DNA of 64,000 bases from Ramazzottius varieornatus (Eukaryota; Tardigrada; Eutardigrada; Parachela; Ramazzottiidae). Made by a program: the position numbers and the translations under genes. Shown here piece after piece: positions 11,620-22,913 of this stretch (the stretch's first letter is position 1; each line of letters begins with the position of its first letter). The DNA lies in the NCBI GenBank assembly GCA_001949185.1, contig BDGG01000002.1, forward strand, positions 7,902,772 to 7,966,771, in the 5' to 3' direction. Under the pieces are notes generated by a model. The model was not told where the DNA came from. It saw only the letters and a program-made list of their open reading frames with translations, and ran no database searches.

Positions 11620-13103
11620 TCAAGGCGTTCTGGGTCGTTGGATGACAGGTGGACGATAGAGGGTCCCCGGCAGGTAATAGCGACTGCGCTTGAACTCGGG
11701 AATCTTCCCGGCAATCATTACTGTCGTCTTGCCAGTCACCGGTGTGGACTCCACATACACAGCTGCTGGCGGGGTGGTGGCTGCAGTTGATGTTTTTAGC
11801 GTTGCTGTGACCGGACGTTGGCTTGCGGTCGCGTTCATGAAAGAGCTTCCGGCTAGCAGTAGGACCTGCCTGAGGGTAGTTTCGACCGTTCCTTCCGTGG
11901 TTCTCCTTGTCGACTCGGTCGTGGTCGGAGGGGTCGTCAAAGCGGACTGCTGCGTGGCTGAAGACGTCGTCACCATCGCCGAAGTCTCTGGTGTAAGCTC
12001 TTCGGTAGTGCTGGTCGATATACTTGCCGGTATAGTTTCCTTCGTTGCAATGGTGTTTGGTGGTGGAGCGGCTGTGGTTGTTGGACTTGTTTCGGTGGCC
12101 GATGTCAGGTTCGCCAGCTGCGTCGGTCTTGCCGGTCTAATCTTGAGTACCACTCCTTTCATGTACTTCTCCGGTGGTGTTATAGGCGCTCGCGTGCTGT
12201 GGTCCGTGTCGTTTTCCTCCAGTATCAGTGGGGCAGCAGTGACTACGGCGAGCAGAGAATTGGTTGTGGAGAGGTCCTCGATGGTGTTAACAGTGGCTTT
12301 GGTTGTGGTAGGAGATTTTGTAGGGAAGATGCGAAGTCGGCATTGCTCCCGACGAGCTTCGTCGTCCATGGCAGCCGGAACACATTCGCGGCTCGTCCTG
12401 GAAGAGAACTTGATCGAAAAGACACGATAGAACTGCAAACCCAGGCCACTTGTGACATTGACTCACGCGTCAAAATAATGAAAGTCCGGACAGAGTACCG
12501 CCTCAGCCTCCCACTGAAACATATATCAATAATAAGCGGTATGCAATTTGCTACATTTACGTAGCTGAGAAAAATGGATTCAAAAATTTCAAAACACTCG
12601 GTATTGTTTCCAGGTCCTGACATACGTTCTGGCAGTGAATGTAGGCGCGGCAGTCGCCGGGATGCGCAAACTTGCCGTCGGGACCGATGCAAAGATCCCC
12701 TAGCCAACGGAACACAGGTGAGCATTAAACTATTGTACCGTTCTGCATTAACAAGCGTTTTGCTGGCTTCTTCATCATATTCTTACTGCAGTGGCTGCCG
12801 ATAGGAACTGGATGTTCGGTCGTCAACTGTGAGTCGTAGCCTATCCTTAGAGTGTCCAAACATGTCCTCTGGTTCGCTGGTTGATCAAGATCTGCATTGG
12901 CCAAATGGTCAGAATCAACCGTTTCTGTTTCCATTGACAAAAAGCATGACGTATTCCAAGAGTTTCACGCATAATGGTCTTGCAGGCTTACCGGTAACTG
13001 AAGATGAAGGCACCTCCTTGTCCGTCGTGTTATCCTCCAGCCCACCGGCTACTGCCAGCAGGAACAAGACGACGCACAGGTAAAAAAATCTTCGTTGTAC
13101 CAT
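11620..13103 (-). CDS. Chitin-binding mucin-like secreted protein (one CBM14 domain, Thr-rich tail)
   Basis: This is a secreted protein expected to bind chitin in cuticle, gut lining or eggshell. The first exon from 13103 encodes a signal peptide (MVQRRFFYLCVVLFLLAVAGG). Later exons supply a peritrophin-A/CBM14 domain: LCIGPDGKFAHPGDCRAYIH then CQN, followed by CPDFHYFDATSREC. That gives the expected six-cysteine spacing with aromatic residues in place. The last join requires a 69-bp intron beginning GTGAGT and ending TTCCAG, and it keeps frame. The long final exon is Thr/Pro/Ser-rich (for example TTTESTRRTTE), typical of O-glycosylated mucin stalks, and ends with a basic Tyr/Pro-rich tail. 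The opposite strand shows a long open frame that is only a shadow. Confidence 0.8.
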
Positions 13104-15528
13104 ACCTGCCAGCTCAAACTGTAACTTTCGCTGGTTTAGAAACGCTGGACGGCACCGCCTGCGAGAACGTCGACCGAAGATGGCAAGGAAGTACTTGAAG
13201 TAAGAAAAACTGTAGGGTGAAGAAGACGGACGGCAGAGTGGAGAAGTTACGGTAAGTTAGTCTGGGGATCGTTAGGAAACGCTGGTTTCTTAATTCGCCC
13301 AAAAATAGCTGGAGAAATGAGTGCAGGAGGGCGGATGATAGCGTGGGAAAGGATCGAAAGTCAGTGATTTTATGGGCTGCGGAAAGATAGGCCAGCATAA
13401 TTATGCTATGGAAAAACAGAAGAACTGATTTCACACTGGGAAACTTTTCTGCAGAGGCGCCGCATAGTCGTTCTTCTACCAAAACTTTGGGAAGCATCCT
13501 TGAACAAAAGATAGTGAAAATCTCGTAGAACAATGGTTTTATTGTATCACCAATCCGTTGGCAGTCACCGCTGTGAAGGCTCCTCCAGTGATATTAAATA
13601 TAAGTACAGTAATTGAGAATTATATTCACGTGCCAAACATTTTTGTTGTCGAAAATGCCGTTATTTGCTTACCAAAAATTTAGTTTCGAAAAATATTTCC
13701 GCCTAATTCTCGCAACGAGGTTCTGGATAACGAGCAGGGAGCATTTGTGTGGTACTTTTGATGTGGTGGAGCAAGGTTGTGTGAGGTTGAAGAAGGAAAA
13801 AGTTCAGCGACTGCTTTTGGTGTGATGGGGAAGACCACCGGAAGTTGTAAGGCGTCCGTCCACTGTCGTTCCTTCCTTTCATAAGCGGGATGTTTTCATA
13901 GCTTCACATTTCGCTGTGTGCGCTGCGAAAGCCGCCAAGGCGGACATTCATGATACAAGTTGGTCGATTCTTTCTTCCATATAATCCATGTCGATTGCAT
14001 TAATCGGAGGGTTGCGCCGTAAAGCCAATCACCGTGTATGTTTTAGCGATTGCGCTACAGCTGACAGACCTCGATGGTGGCGTTCCCCGGCGTACTCATC
14101 ATATCCCAACCGAGAGTTTGCACAGTCTAAGCATTACCGAAACCAGCCGGTCGGCGTGCAATCCTCCAGTTTCAAAAGTGTATCGATCTGTCCTTTTACT
14201 TTTTGCTTTCTTCCTTCCTCCCTTCTGCCTCTCTTCCTTCCTCGTTTCCCTCTTTGTGGTTCACTGTGGCTCTTTTGCTCGATCGGGCTGAGAGAGTGGC
14301 AGCCCCGCAAGGCTTCCTTGTCGACAGTTGATGTTAACGCTCCCAACATCAGCTTGAGCTCCCTCCAGCCAGCCATTCACTCACTCACTCAGCCAGTCTC
14401 TCCTAGCTTCCTTCCTTCTCAGGCAATTGCACACGCACAAGAAGGCTGCGGCCATGTGCCCACACAGACCATAACTTTGCTGTGACGGCGAACTTGAGCC
14501 TTCTCGTCCGTACTGTAGGCGACGTCGAAGATTCAACGACCAGCGTGCTGCTACTGGGCATAATATGTAAAAACTTGACATGAGGCAGCAGACCGTGTAT
14601 ACTAGGTTTACATACTTTCCTTTTGAACCAGTTCATGGTATATCGGATTTTCGCTTTTCTTCCCTGCAGTATTGTCTGCGCAGATCAAAGGTAGCGAACA
14701 TCAGCTCAGTTACCTGCAGCAACTTCCTCCTCACTCTTTTTACTCTGACGAACTTATACCACACTCAGACTGATCCGATGCAAGCTGGTTTGCTTCTAAA
14801 CTTTGTCGGTTAATTTCTGCGAAATTTTTTCTGTTGTTTGTACGGCTGGAAAGTTCGGAGGACCTAATGCGTATGTTGATATGGGTTCGCTGATTCGAGA
14901 TTGTTCAACAAAATAATGATTATGGTCTAATTGCTTTTATGTTGAAGAGGATATTATGTGTACGGTTTCCAGCAAATCTTTTCCTGGGTTGGCGTGCACA
15001 GTCAACAGCGTGTTGCAGCGTCGCGATCTTTCTTGCCTGATCTGATTCCCAGTCAGGAGCCATAGTGCAGCTCTATGGTGAAGCCCAAATCATGCTGAAT
15101 CTCTTCAATAATGAGTTAGTTGATCTATGACTGTTGAGCTGGAACAGCTAAGCCTGGACGCCTTGCTTTGTTGGCAGGAGCCCGAACCCTGAAATTGATA
15201 TAGTGAATGGTCGTGTGGTAGCACGTTCCTCTTCCCGCGGAAGCCTTGTATAGTCCTGGCACCACAACTCTTCAATTGCACTTTATATGCATTTATGCCC
15301 CCTTCACCATCGAACGCTAAGCTGGCTGACTTTTCGCGATCTGCAAGCAGACTCTGTTTGTGCATCATATAGCCGTCCGTTTGGCATCCCCTCCCAACAG
15401 TAACTCTTCCAGAAAATGAATGAACGTTGCGTGAGAGAAAATTTTATGCTACCCGGAAGACCGCAAAACTGAATCGATGGCAACGTTTATTAAAAATGGT
15501 TCTTTGATTCGGGGCTGAATTTTCAACG
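13104..15528. other. Gene-poor interval with polypyrimidine stretch
   Basis: I found no exon chain here. A pyrimidine-rich tract lies at about 14190-14275 (CTTTCTTCCTTCC-type), and CACT/CTTC runs lie near 14380-14420. Open frames in this part come from low-complexity sequence and lack splice support. Confidence 0.5.
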
Positions 15529-18500
15529 ATGGATTCGGAAAATCGGGTGATCTTGAATGTTGGCGGCATTCGGCATGAAACTTACAAGGTAATTCTTATT
15601 CCACGTTTTGTTGAGCACAGCGTCCACGCTGAGTGCTTGACTCGATGACATAACTGTCTGTAGCGAACCGAAGAAAGACGATCGAGCGGTTATCGTTACG
15701 GCGGCAAACTAATTCACCCAGATGGCTACCTCAGGTGGCGCATGCTTTCAGTGTTTTTGGCTGACGGGGTGCGCCACTGTGGGTGAAGTCGTTTGGCGAC
15801 GTCCTAATGATTCCCGCGTGGTGGCATTTCGTGGTGGGATGGAACTAAAAACTAAAGCTATGCTTAATTGCAGGCCACCTTGAAGAAAATCCCGGCGACA
15901 AGACTGAGCCGGCTGACCGAGGCCTTGGCCAATTACGACCCGGTCCTCAATGAGTACTTCTTTGACCGCCATCCGGGTGTCTTTGCCCAGGTCCTCAACT
16001 ACTACCGCACCGGCAAGCTTCATTACCCCACCGACGTCTGCGGGCCCCTTTTCGAAGAAGAACTGGAGTTTTGGGGCCTGGATTCTAATCAGGTGGAACC
16101 GTGCTGCTGGATGACTTACACGCAACATCGTGATACACAGGTAAGCACATAAAGAAGTGCATGAAATATCGCCGAAAAAGATGTGCCAAATTTTCTGAGG
16201 TTGCAGCGCAGTTGTGTAAATGGCACGCGAAGCAGCAGACCTGACGTAGTGGTACGAAAACCGGCAGAACTTCCAAACAAAAAAGAAAGGAAGAACGTGC
16301 AATTTCCATCTCGTTCTTATTCGTAGCAGCTTTCTTGCTGTTGCGTATGAAATAACTACAGTAGTTAGTGTTAAACCGGAAGTCATTATGATGGGCCAAA
16401 TGGTTGGTTAAGGACCAGGCTCGTCGCACGTAGAGTTTCTAGAACTACTTTGTTTTTAAAACAGGTTTGGGATTATTGATAAAATCTAAAGATCGATATA
16501 CCGGGATCGGTTCTTGACGCACGTTATCGATATGCATAAGGCTAAGTATGTTGATCAAAGGGTTTTATCGTCCGTAGGAAACGTTGACGGTGCTGGATCG
16601 ACTGGACCTGGATACAGAAAAGCCCTCGGACGAAGAGGTAGCGCGGAAATTCGGCTTTGAGGAAGACTACTTCAACGGCACACTGTCAGCATGGCAGACC
16701 ATCCAACCGAGGATATGGTCCCTCTTCGACGAACCTTACTCGTCCAAAGCCGCCAAGGTACATTAACCCATACCAGCATGCGCATCATTCTGATCCAAAA
16801 GTTCAATTCCAGTGTTTTTCGCGCTAATTTTTCTTTACCGAATTCATTTTTAAGTACTATAGAGATAAAGATAGAATGATCCTAAGATATTATTCATACA
16901 AATTTTTAAATATTTTAGGTTTTCGCAATTTTATTGATGGGGGGATGATGCGACGTTGCTGGTGGTAATGCACTGTGAAAGGGTGAAAGTTGGACAAATT
17001 GTCAAAGTAAGAGTTGACAAAACTCGGTTATAGTGGTGAGGTCGTCACGACAAGCTCCCGCGGGACATATCAGGCTTGTCCAAGCTCATCAGGCTTGCCA
17101 TTAACGTCACTGGCCAATAAACATCTCACAACACTTGCCCACCCATGACGAGATATTCCAAGAGCTATGCTGTGTCCTGGTATCGTGGGCGCTCATTTTT
17201 TCTAGCTGTGTTGTGTCAATAAGCTGGGTTTGAGTGATGGGCGAAGCACAGGCTGGAACTAAGGACCCTGATAGCAATACTCTGCTAGAACACTGTCATG
17301 TCATTAATTATACTGGGCGGACACGATATCAGTGAACTTGAGGTCCCAGTATGCGATTGCTGGTGTCGAACCACTAAAAGCGTGTCGGGAAAATTGAAAC
17401 GATATACTCATGCTATAACGATCACACACAATGACAACAAAGTGACTTTGGTCATCAGACCTAATCTGTAGGAAAATATTTGCTCCGTCCAAACCACGAT
17501 AAAAGATACTAGAATTCGAGACTAGAGTCAGCTTATTTCGAGGTTTGCAGCAAAATGGGGGCTCGGCAAACATACTTGACAAAATCGTTTTTCAAGTGGT
17601 CCATGCTTCCGGTCAATGATAGCGGGAAAGTGCGCCACCTGACTCGACTCATCAAACCCAACAGGAACGCTTTTCTGAGTGACGCACGCTATCAGCCACT
17701 AACAACAGAAAAGTGCGCCACTTGGCAAGCGATCTCGTCGACTGTGACTGCGAAATCCCAAAATACAGTTGTCATTTAGTCTGAATGGAAAACAAATCTG
17801 TATGTTTTTGTAGTTCATTGCGGGCATCAGTGTATGCTTCATCTGTATATCCATCATATCCTTCTGCCTGAAGACCCATCCAGACATGCGCGTGCCGGTC
17901 ATCCGTAACGTGACGATCCAGCTTTCGAGGACCCTTCAGTCATGGACGCTGGACAAGCGAAGTACCGAGCCGCACGTTGCTTTCTTTTACATAGAGTAAG
18001 TTGGAAAAATATTGACACGTTCGTTCCAATAAGCGAGAAATTTAATTTGAGTTGGTGTCCGCAGATGTGCCTGTAACGCCTGGTTCACCTTCGAGATCCT
18101 GATCCGGTTCATCGTCTCGCCCAACAAGCGTATTTTCTGCAAGGCCCCCGTCAACGTCATTGACTTTGTGGCCACGCTCTCCTTCTACGTCGATCTCCTG
18201 ATGAAAGAATGTGGGCCAACAATCGACAAGGCCGACATCCTCGAGTTCTTCTCCATCATTCGGATCATGAGGTTGTTCAAGCTGACAAGGCATTCTCCGG
18301 GTATGTTCCTTCCCCATTGGTTGCTCTTTCTTATACGCGGAGTGAAAGCAAGTGTACTTTACAGGCCTCAAGATCCTCATTCACACTTTCAAGGCGTCGG
18401 GCAAAGAGCTCTCCTTACTAGTCTTCTTCCTGGTTCTCGGTATCGTTGTCTTCGCCAGCCTCATCTATTATGCCGAGCGGATACAGAGAAACCCCAACAA

Positions 18501-19625
18501 TGACTTCACATCCATTCCGGTAAAATTTCTCATGAGTTGTGTTTTTTGAGGCCTTCGGTTCATATCTAGCGTCATCTACCTTTCCAGGAAGGATTATGGT
18601 GGGCCGTCGTTACGAGTAAGTTCTTCGATAGTTGAAACATGGACACGTGGGCGAATGAATTTAGTCGAATCTTCGTCGCAAGTGGCGCACGCTTCCATTG
18701 TTAGTGGCTTATAGTGTGCGCCACTTGGAAAAGCGATCTGGACAGTTCATTTGCTCGCGCCTTTGATCAGTTAGGCAGAGCTTTGAGTATTGTACAGTAT
18801 CCTACCAGTCTTTTGACTTATAGTGACCACCATCGGCTACGGAGACATGACACCAAAGACCTACGTGGGGATGGTGGTGGGTGCCTTATGCGCACTGGCC
18901 GGTGTACTGACGATTGCGTTGCCCGTGCCTGTCATCGTCAACAACTTCTCACGCTTCTACTCACATACTCAAGCGCGATCGAAGCTACCCAAGAAACGTC
19001 GGCGAGTCAACCCTGTGGAAGCTCCACGTCCCAAGCTGCCACCTGGCGCTGCCAAGATGGCAGGAGGACCTCCTGGAGCAGCTGGGCCAGCAGTGGGACT
19101 TCCGCCCAACGGACCTGCCGCAGCTGGACACATTCACCAACCACCACGCAGAACCGGAGCCATGAAACATCAGAACATACCGCTACTCAACAATTCTACT
19201 GATCGTAAGTACCAATCCCACCCGCCATTTCGTTTTCGTCTACCCTGTCAGACACATGCCTATTTTTACATGGTTTCACATGTTACTCTTGCATGTGCGA
19301 CGCCGCAGCCACGCTTTTTCCCTTGATTGTGCCATACTCTTTCATGGAGTTATACAATGCGAAATTGTGGTAATCGCAACCGATTTCGCACCGAGTCGAA
19401 GGTTGCACTTCCGCCAAGCGTGCAGACTGGCAAGTTGCCATCCTTGCCCTTGTTTTGTTTTCAGATGATGGCTCAAACGGTTTGAATACTTCGGGGAACG
19501 AGCTTCCGGATCATGTTAGTCCCAACAAAACCAAGAAAAGGTCGAAAGACCTGGAGATGGACAGCTTGATCCACGGCCAAGGGCCGCCTTCCTACAACAA
19601 TGCAGCCGCTGCGCTGGTGGCCTGA
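15529..19625 (+). CDS. Shaw: Shaw-type (Kv3/KCNC) voltage-gated potassium channel, nine exons
   Basis: This is a plasma-membrane K+ channel subunit acting as a tetramer. Exons: 15529-15588, 15874-16140, 16578-16757, 17814-17995, 18065-18300, 18365-18519, 18588-18615, 18824-19204 and 19465-19625. Together they give 549 residues with all phases matching. The T1 tetramerisation domain ([11 protein letters not shown] onward, residues 8 to about 110) is nearly identical to fly Shaw. S1 begins after SSKAAK. The voltage sensor S4 has few charges ([11 protein letters not shown]), as in Shaw. The pore has TIGYGDM, with Ile where most relatives have Val, and S6 carries the PVP hinge ([11 protein letters not shown]). 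The C-terminus has the basic KKRRR block followed by a Pro/Gly-rich region. The start is the conserved MDSENRV. Four hairpin units occupy its introns (copies 12-15). Confidence 0.96.
15718..15796. repeat. Palindromic hairpin repeat, copy 12
   Basis: TTCACCCAGATGGCTACCTC and GGTGGCGCATGC pair with GGTGCGCCACTGTGGGTGAAG. It lies in Shaw intron 1. Confidence 0.75.
17215..17520. repeat. Dispersed repeat, copy without insertion (empty site)
   Basis: About 300 bp in Shaw intron 3 matches 31750-31803 plus 32175-32400. Shared blocks include GAAGCACAGGCTGGAACTAA, TGCTAGAACACTG.CATGTCATTAAT, TATAACGATCAC and GGAAAATATTTGCTCCG. This copy reads straight through GCTGGAAC at 17252-17259, where the second copy carries a 371-bp insertion. 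Confidence 0.75.
17575..17742. repeat. Tandem pair of palindromic hairpins in Shaw intron 3 (copies 13-14)
   Basis: Unit one: TTCAAGTGGTCCATGC with GTGCGCCACCTGAC. Unit two: TGAGTGACGCACGC with AGTGCGCCACTTGGC, then CGATCTCGTCGA. The left arms are diverged. Confidence 0.75.
18660..18748. repeat. Palindromic hairpin repeat, copy 15
   Basis: GCAAGTGGCGCACGC pairs with GTGTGCGCCACTTGG, and the outer arm is GCGATCTGGACAG. It lies in the intron just before the Shaw pore exon. Confidence 0.8.
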
Positions 19626-19981
19626 GGTCCTTCTTGATCTATCGTTTCTCTTCTTCCCTATCCGCAGAAATCTTTTGTTTCCTGAACTGGTTGATATCAA
19701 GTATTGCTTACAAACTTACTCTTGCGTTTCTGAATCGATTAGGTATTTATCTTGGCTCTACAACAAATGTATTCCGGGGAAATCTAGAGAGAAGTAAAAA
19801 GATAAACCCGATCACGTTTCGAACCATATAATTGATGGCTTGGTCAGACTCAATAAAAGACAGTGAAGAATAAACATTCAATCAATGAAACAGATGATTT
19901 GGCTATAAACACCGGGCGCAACTGACAAGAGCAGACATCTTCTCGACCTCTTCCAAGGCGGAAGTGGAAGCGAGCGTGAGT

Positions 19982-20365
19982 TTAGTAACGTCCAGAAGAG
20001 CCACAGTTCGGTCCACAGCGCTCATTGGGTCCGTGTCCACACTTGCTCCAGCTGCCCATGCCCATTCCCATACCGGAGCCTCCAGACTGCATTATAGGTC
20101 CGCATCCGGGTCCGCAGCGGTTGTTCCAGTAGCCGTCGCCCATTCCCCGCCCTTGCGTGTTCATCGGCCCGCAGCCAAGTCCACAACGATCCATCGGTCC
20201 GTGCATACAGTTGCCCATTTTCTGCTGCTGCATCCACGATCCGTACTGCGGAGGTCCACCGCGTCCATACTGTTGACCACTCCCGCTTCCACGGCAGCCG
20301 CAGCCGGAAGTGCCGCAGTTGTTGCAGCGGCTCCACATTTGGGGAGGGCAGTTGTTGCACACCAT
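19982..20365 (-). CDS. Small Gly/Cys/Met-rich protein
   Basis: The product has about 127 residues, with repeated CGPGCGPM-like and RCGPNCG units, CNNCPP and CGTSGCGCRG. It starts at ATG 20365, directly after an acceptor-like TTCTTACAG in the leader. There is no clear signal peptide. Composition resembles structural, disulphide-cross-linked proteins of cuticle or eggshell, or metal-binding Cys-rich proteins; I cannot choose between them. A TATA motif lies about 110 bp upstream. It sits next to copy A of the Gly/His-rich gene on the same strand and has similar promoter architecture, which suggests shared regulation. Confidence 0.6.
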   Translation of the reverse strand: MVCNNCPPQMWSRCNNCGTSGCGCRGSGSGQQYGRGGPPQYGSWMQQQKMGNCMHGPMDRCGLGCGPMNTQGRGMGDGYWNNRCGPGCGPIMQSGGSGMGMGMGSWSKCGHGPNERCGPNCGSSGRY

Positions 20366-20475
20366 TTTCAGCACCTACTGTAAGAAGGAATAGAAGCAGA
20401 CGAAGACGGGAGAAGAGAAAAAAACAAGGTAAAGCTGGCAAGTGATTGTGGGAAACAACCGTGAAGGTATCAAAG

Positions 20476-20483
20476 CTTTTATA
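20476..20483 (-). promoter_or_regulatory. TATA box of the Gly/Cys-rich gene
   Basis: Minus-strand TATAAAAG, followed by CTTTG, lies about 110 bp upstream of the start codon. The same TATAAAAGCTTT string occurs upstream of Gly/His-rich copy B. Confidence 0.5.
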
Positions 20484-20867
20484 TTCCAAACCTTTGTTTG
20501 TGTTTTTTTTATCTAGCCATCTGGGGAAAATTCTCGAGCAGCCCTGAGGCACACGTAGAAGAACAGAGAAACGCAGCTGGCAGCCTGGCACTCGTAAAGT
20601 GACGCCAGATCACGAGAGTTTTAATGAACATAAGATCCGTCGGGCGATTTGGCTGACTTTGAGGCTACGGCGGAGGTTGGGTCCACCCCTTTGGAATTTC
20701 CGATCAAGAGAGAGTATGGCTGCAGATGGCGTGCCGAGTTACAGGCCTGGTGCCCGGCTTCTCGCCTCCGGATTTGATCTAGCGATTAAACTTCATGATT
20801 TACACTGATCTTAAGATATATTCCACGTCGCCATCATATTTTCGAGACATTTATCACTTTGAGTAGG

Positions 20868-21416
20868 TTTTGTTAAAGAGAATTGTACACGAAAGACATC
20901 CAAACTGATAGACCACGAATGGAAGTAATGTGACGGTGTTAGAGGGCGTTGTTTCTTTTCAGCGGTCGTCGTGTCGGTGTGTTGCTAATGATGACGTCCT
21001 CCACCCCCATGATGTCCACCATGATGACCACCGAAACCTCCATGGTGGCCACCAAAGCCAACGTCACGATGGACCACCGTCGGTCCTCGATGAACGACGA
21101 CCGGTCCGCGGTTAACAACCACTGGTCCGCGATGGAGGAAGCCAGGTCCGTATCCGTAATATGGCAGTCGCGGATGGTAGAGAAGTCCAGCAGTGCTTCG
21201 AAGCAAGAGGGGGATCGATAAGAGGGCAGCTACTCCCAACGCCGTTCCCATGGGGTTGATATGGACACATCGGTGCATTCCACATGCGCAATTGGGAGCG
21301 TGGCAGATGCTACATTCTCCGTACATGCTTGCTGTGCAAGGACAAGCGGCGACGACGACCGGTGCGCTAGCGGTATAGGGAGGAGGTGGGTAGTAGGCGG
21401 CCATCTTGAAAAACCT
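20868..21416. repeat. Duplicated gene block, copy A
   Basis: This block matches 33177-33730 base for base as far as I can see, apart from 5 extra bases in copy B near 33195. Identity stops just upstream of the start codon. More weakly similar sequence continues on both sides (20718-20815 with 32401-32500, and 21689-21735 with 34007-34050). Confidence 0.85.
20985..21404 (-). CDS. Gly/His-rich small protein, copy A
   Basis: The product has 139 residues. The N-terminal part is Pro/Tyr-rich (MAAYYPPPPYTASAP), then comes a Cys-rich block (CPCTASMYGECSICHAPNC and CGMHRC). A hydrophobic patch follows (GTALGVAALLSIPLLLRS), then repeated HRGPVVV units and a C-terminal GGHHGG tail. No catalytic family is recognised. 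The mix of Cys block, short hydrophobic segment and His/Gly repeats suggests a structural or metal-binding role, which is inference. An exact duplicate lies 12.3 kb away. The start follows a putative 3' splice site, implying a non-coding first exon. Confidence 0.7.
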   Translation of the reverse strand: MAAYYPPPPYTASAPVVVAACPCTASMYGECSICHAPNCACGMHRCVHINPMGTALGVAALLSIPLLLRSTAGLLYHPRLPYYGYGPGFLHRGPVVVNRGPVVVHRGPTVVHRDVGFGGHHGGFGGHHGGHHGGGGRHH

Positions 21417-21504
21417 TGTGGCGGTTCTCAGTAATGTGGGGCGTTTATCTGCACAGAGTATGCGGAAAGATATTTACAGATATGTGAAGGAAGTATGTTT
21501 GCAA

Positions 21505-21512
21505 CTCTTATA
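21505..21512 (-). promoter_or_regulatory. Possible TATA box of Gly/His-rich copy A
   Basis: Minus-strand TATAAGAG lies about 100 bp upstream of the start codon, at a spacing similar to the other two small Gly-rich genes. Confidence 0.35.
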
Positions 21513-21960
21513 GTCCAATACAGATTACTCAACGGATCACTGACGTGAATACTAAAAACCAAATATTGTGATGACGAACGTTGTAGCACGAAGAAGTCGG
21601 CTAAAGGGAGCTTCCAGAAAGCTGCACAACATTAGAAGAATCGTGTTTATCGTCGTTGAATATATGCTTCAGGTACGTAATACAAGTATGAGATCATCGA
21701 CGAAAGCCTTTGGGTTTTCCACTCGCAGATGCTTTGTCTTGCGTGATACAGTAACCGAGATATTTTGTTTATGTTATTGATATTTGAGAGTTTCTTGGAG
21801 GCACCAGCTTGCGACAATACCACTTTAGTCCATATTGAAGCACTCCGGGTTTCCACCTGATGGTTTGCCAGTTTTTGAACCACAGAAAAGAGCAAGCACA
21901 GGAATCGAGCTGAGCCAAAGACCATGAAGTTGTTGATGAAACGGAGGCCGGCATACGAAC

Positions 21961-22050
21961 AGTACAAGAGAATTATCTCAAGTGGCGCGCACGTCCAGCC
22001 AATGACAGTGGAAAGGTGCCCACTTGAGAGGACGGTTTTGTAGTTTGTAC
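21961..22050. repeat. Palindromic hairpin repeat, copy 16
   Basis: AGTACAAGAGAATTATCTCA and AGTGGCGCGC pair with GGTGCCCACTTGAGAG and the outer arm TTTGTAGTTTGTAC. Confidence 0.75.
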
Positions 22051-22913
22051 GTTTTGCTTGCTGGCTTTCCCAACGTTCTTCTCGATACCAGTAGTCTTGA
22101 TTTTACTTTGAGTTTTTCGGAGGCAGTTTTGATCCATTCAGATTCAAAGACACCAAAAGCCAGCCATCTGCCTGGACCGTACCAAATTTCTTACTCATCG
22201 CTGGCCGGTTTTCCTGTAGGTATACTCAAAATTCATGGGTAACTCAACTGTCGTAACAGGCATTACGGCCGTGTTGGTAAAGCGAGACAGAGCAGTTGGC
22301 CTTGAAGGAGAGCCAGGAGGGTGTCAGGGGTGAAAGTCCACAGGCCCTAAGGGCTCACCCCTTTCCGTCTCGCTGCGCTCTTTTAGCGTTGACGGACATC
22401 CGGTTTCGCCATGAGTCGTCGTCGAAGAATTTTGAACATATTTTTATGCTTCCCATGTTGAATTCGATCAGTGAGCGAAGAAGTTTGATCGAACAAGCAG
22501 ACAGATGGAGACGACTGTGGCGCCCCCGGTGGTACCCAAAGCCGTCAACGAGGTCTCCCTCTCGCTGTGTCGTGGACTTCAAAATGTGACTGGCCTAGAT
22601 TGTAAAGTACTGATTTGTCGACGAACAGGTTTAAAGTCCGAGAAAGTCAAATGTTTTGTCACAACGGGGGCCTTCCGGCGTAATTTAACCTCGGGATTTG
22701 ATGAACAAACTAGACTCAGTTCTTATCTGACGTGAGCCAGTTTTCCTGTTATTTTTGTTACAGATCAAGAGCAGGTCTTAACCAAGGTCTTTCGAACTTC
22801 GTATCTTGATACGAGCGTTACGTAGCCTTACTTCCAGCTATATCACGATGTTCATTGTTTACTTCCGTTCGATATAACGGAAGATAAAAACCTTTCCGCT
22901 TCGTTACAGAGTT

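Larger units (their letters stand above)
21417..22913. other. Spacer without a supported gene; one hairpin repeat
   Basis: No splice-supported frame was found. Hairpin copy 16 lies at 21961-22050, and the part near 21689 resembles 34007 in the duplicated region. Confidence 0.45.

Noticed and set aside
11690-12430. A 246-codon open frame on the plus strand, Val/Ser-rich and hydrophobic
   Set aside because: It is the antisense shadow of the Thr-rich mucin exon; ACN/ACC-type repeats leave the other strand open. It has no start context or family.
14134-14485. Ser/Phe/Leu-rich and Arg/Glu-rich frames
   Set aside because: They arise from the polypyrimidine tract and short tandem repeats, not from protein-coding sequence.
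19964-20591. Open frames opposite and overlapping the Gly/Cys-rich gene
   Set aside because: They are shadows of GC-rich repetitive coding sequence, with Ala/Ser/His-biased composition and no splice support.
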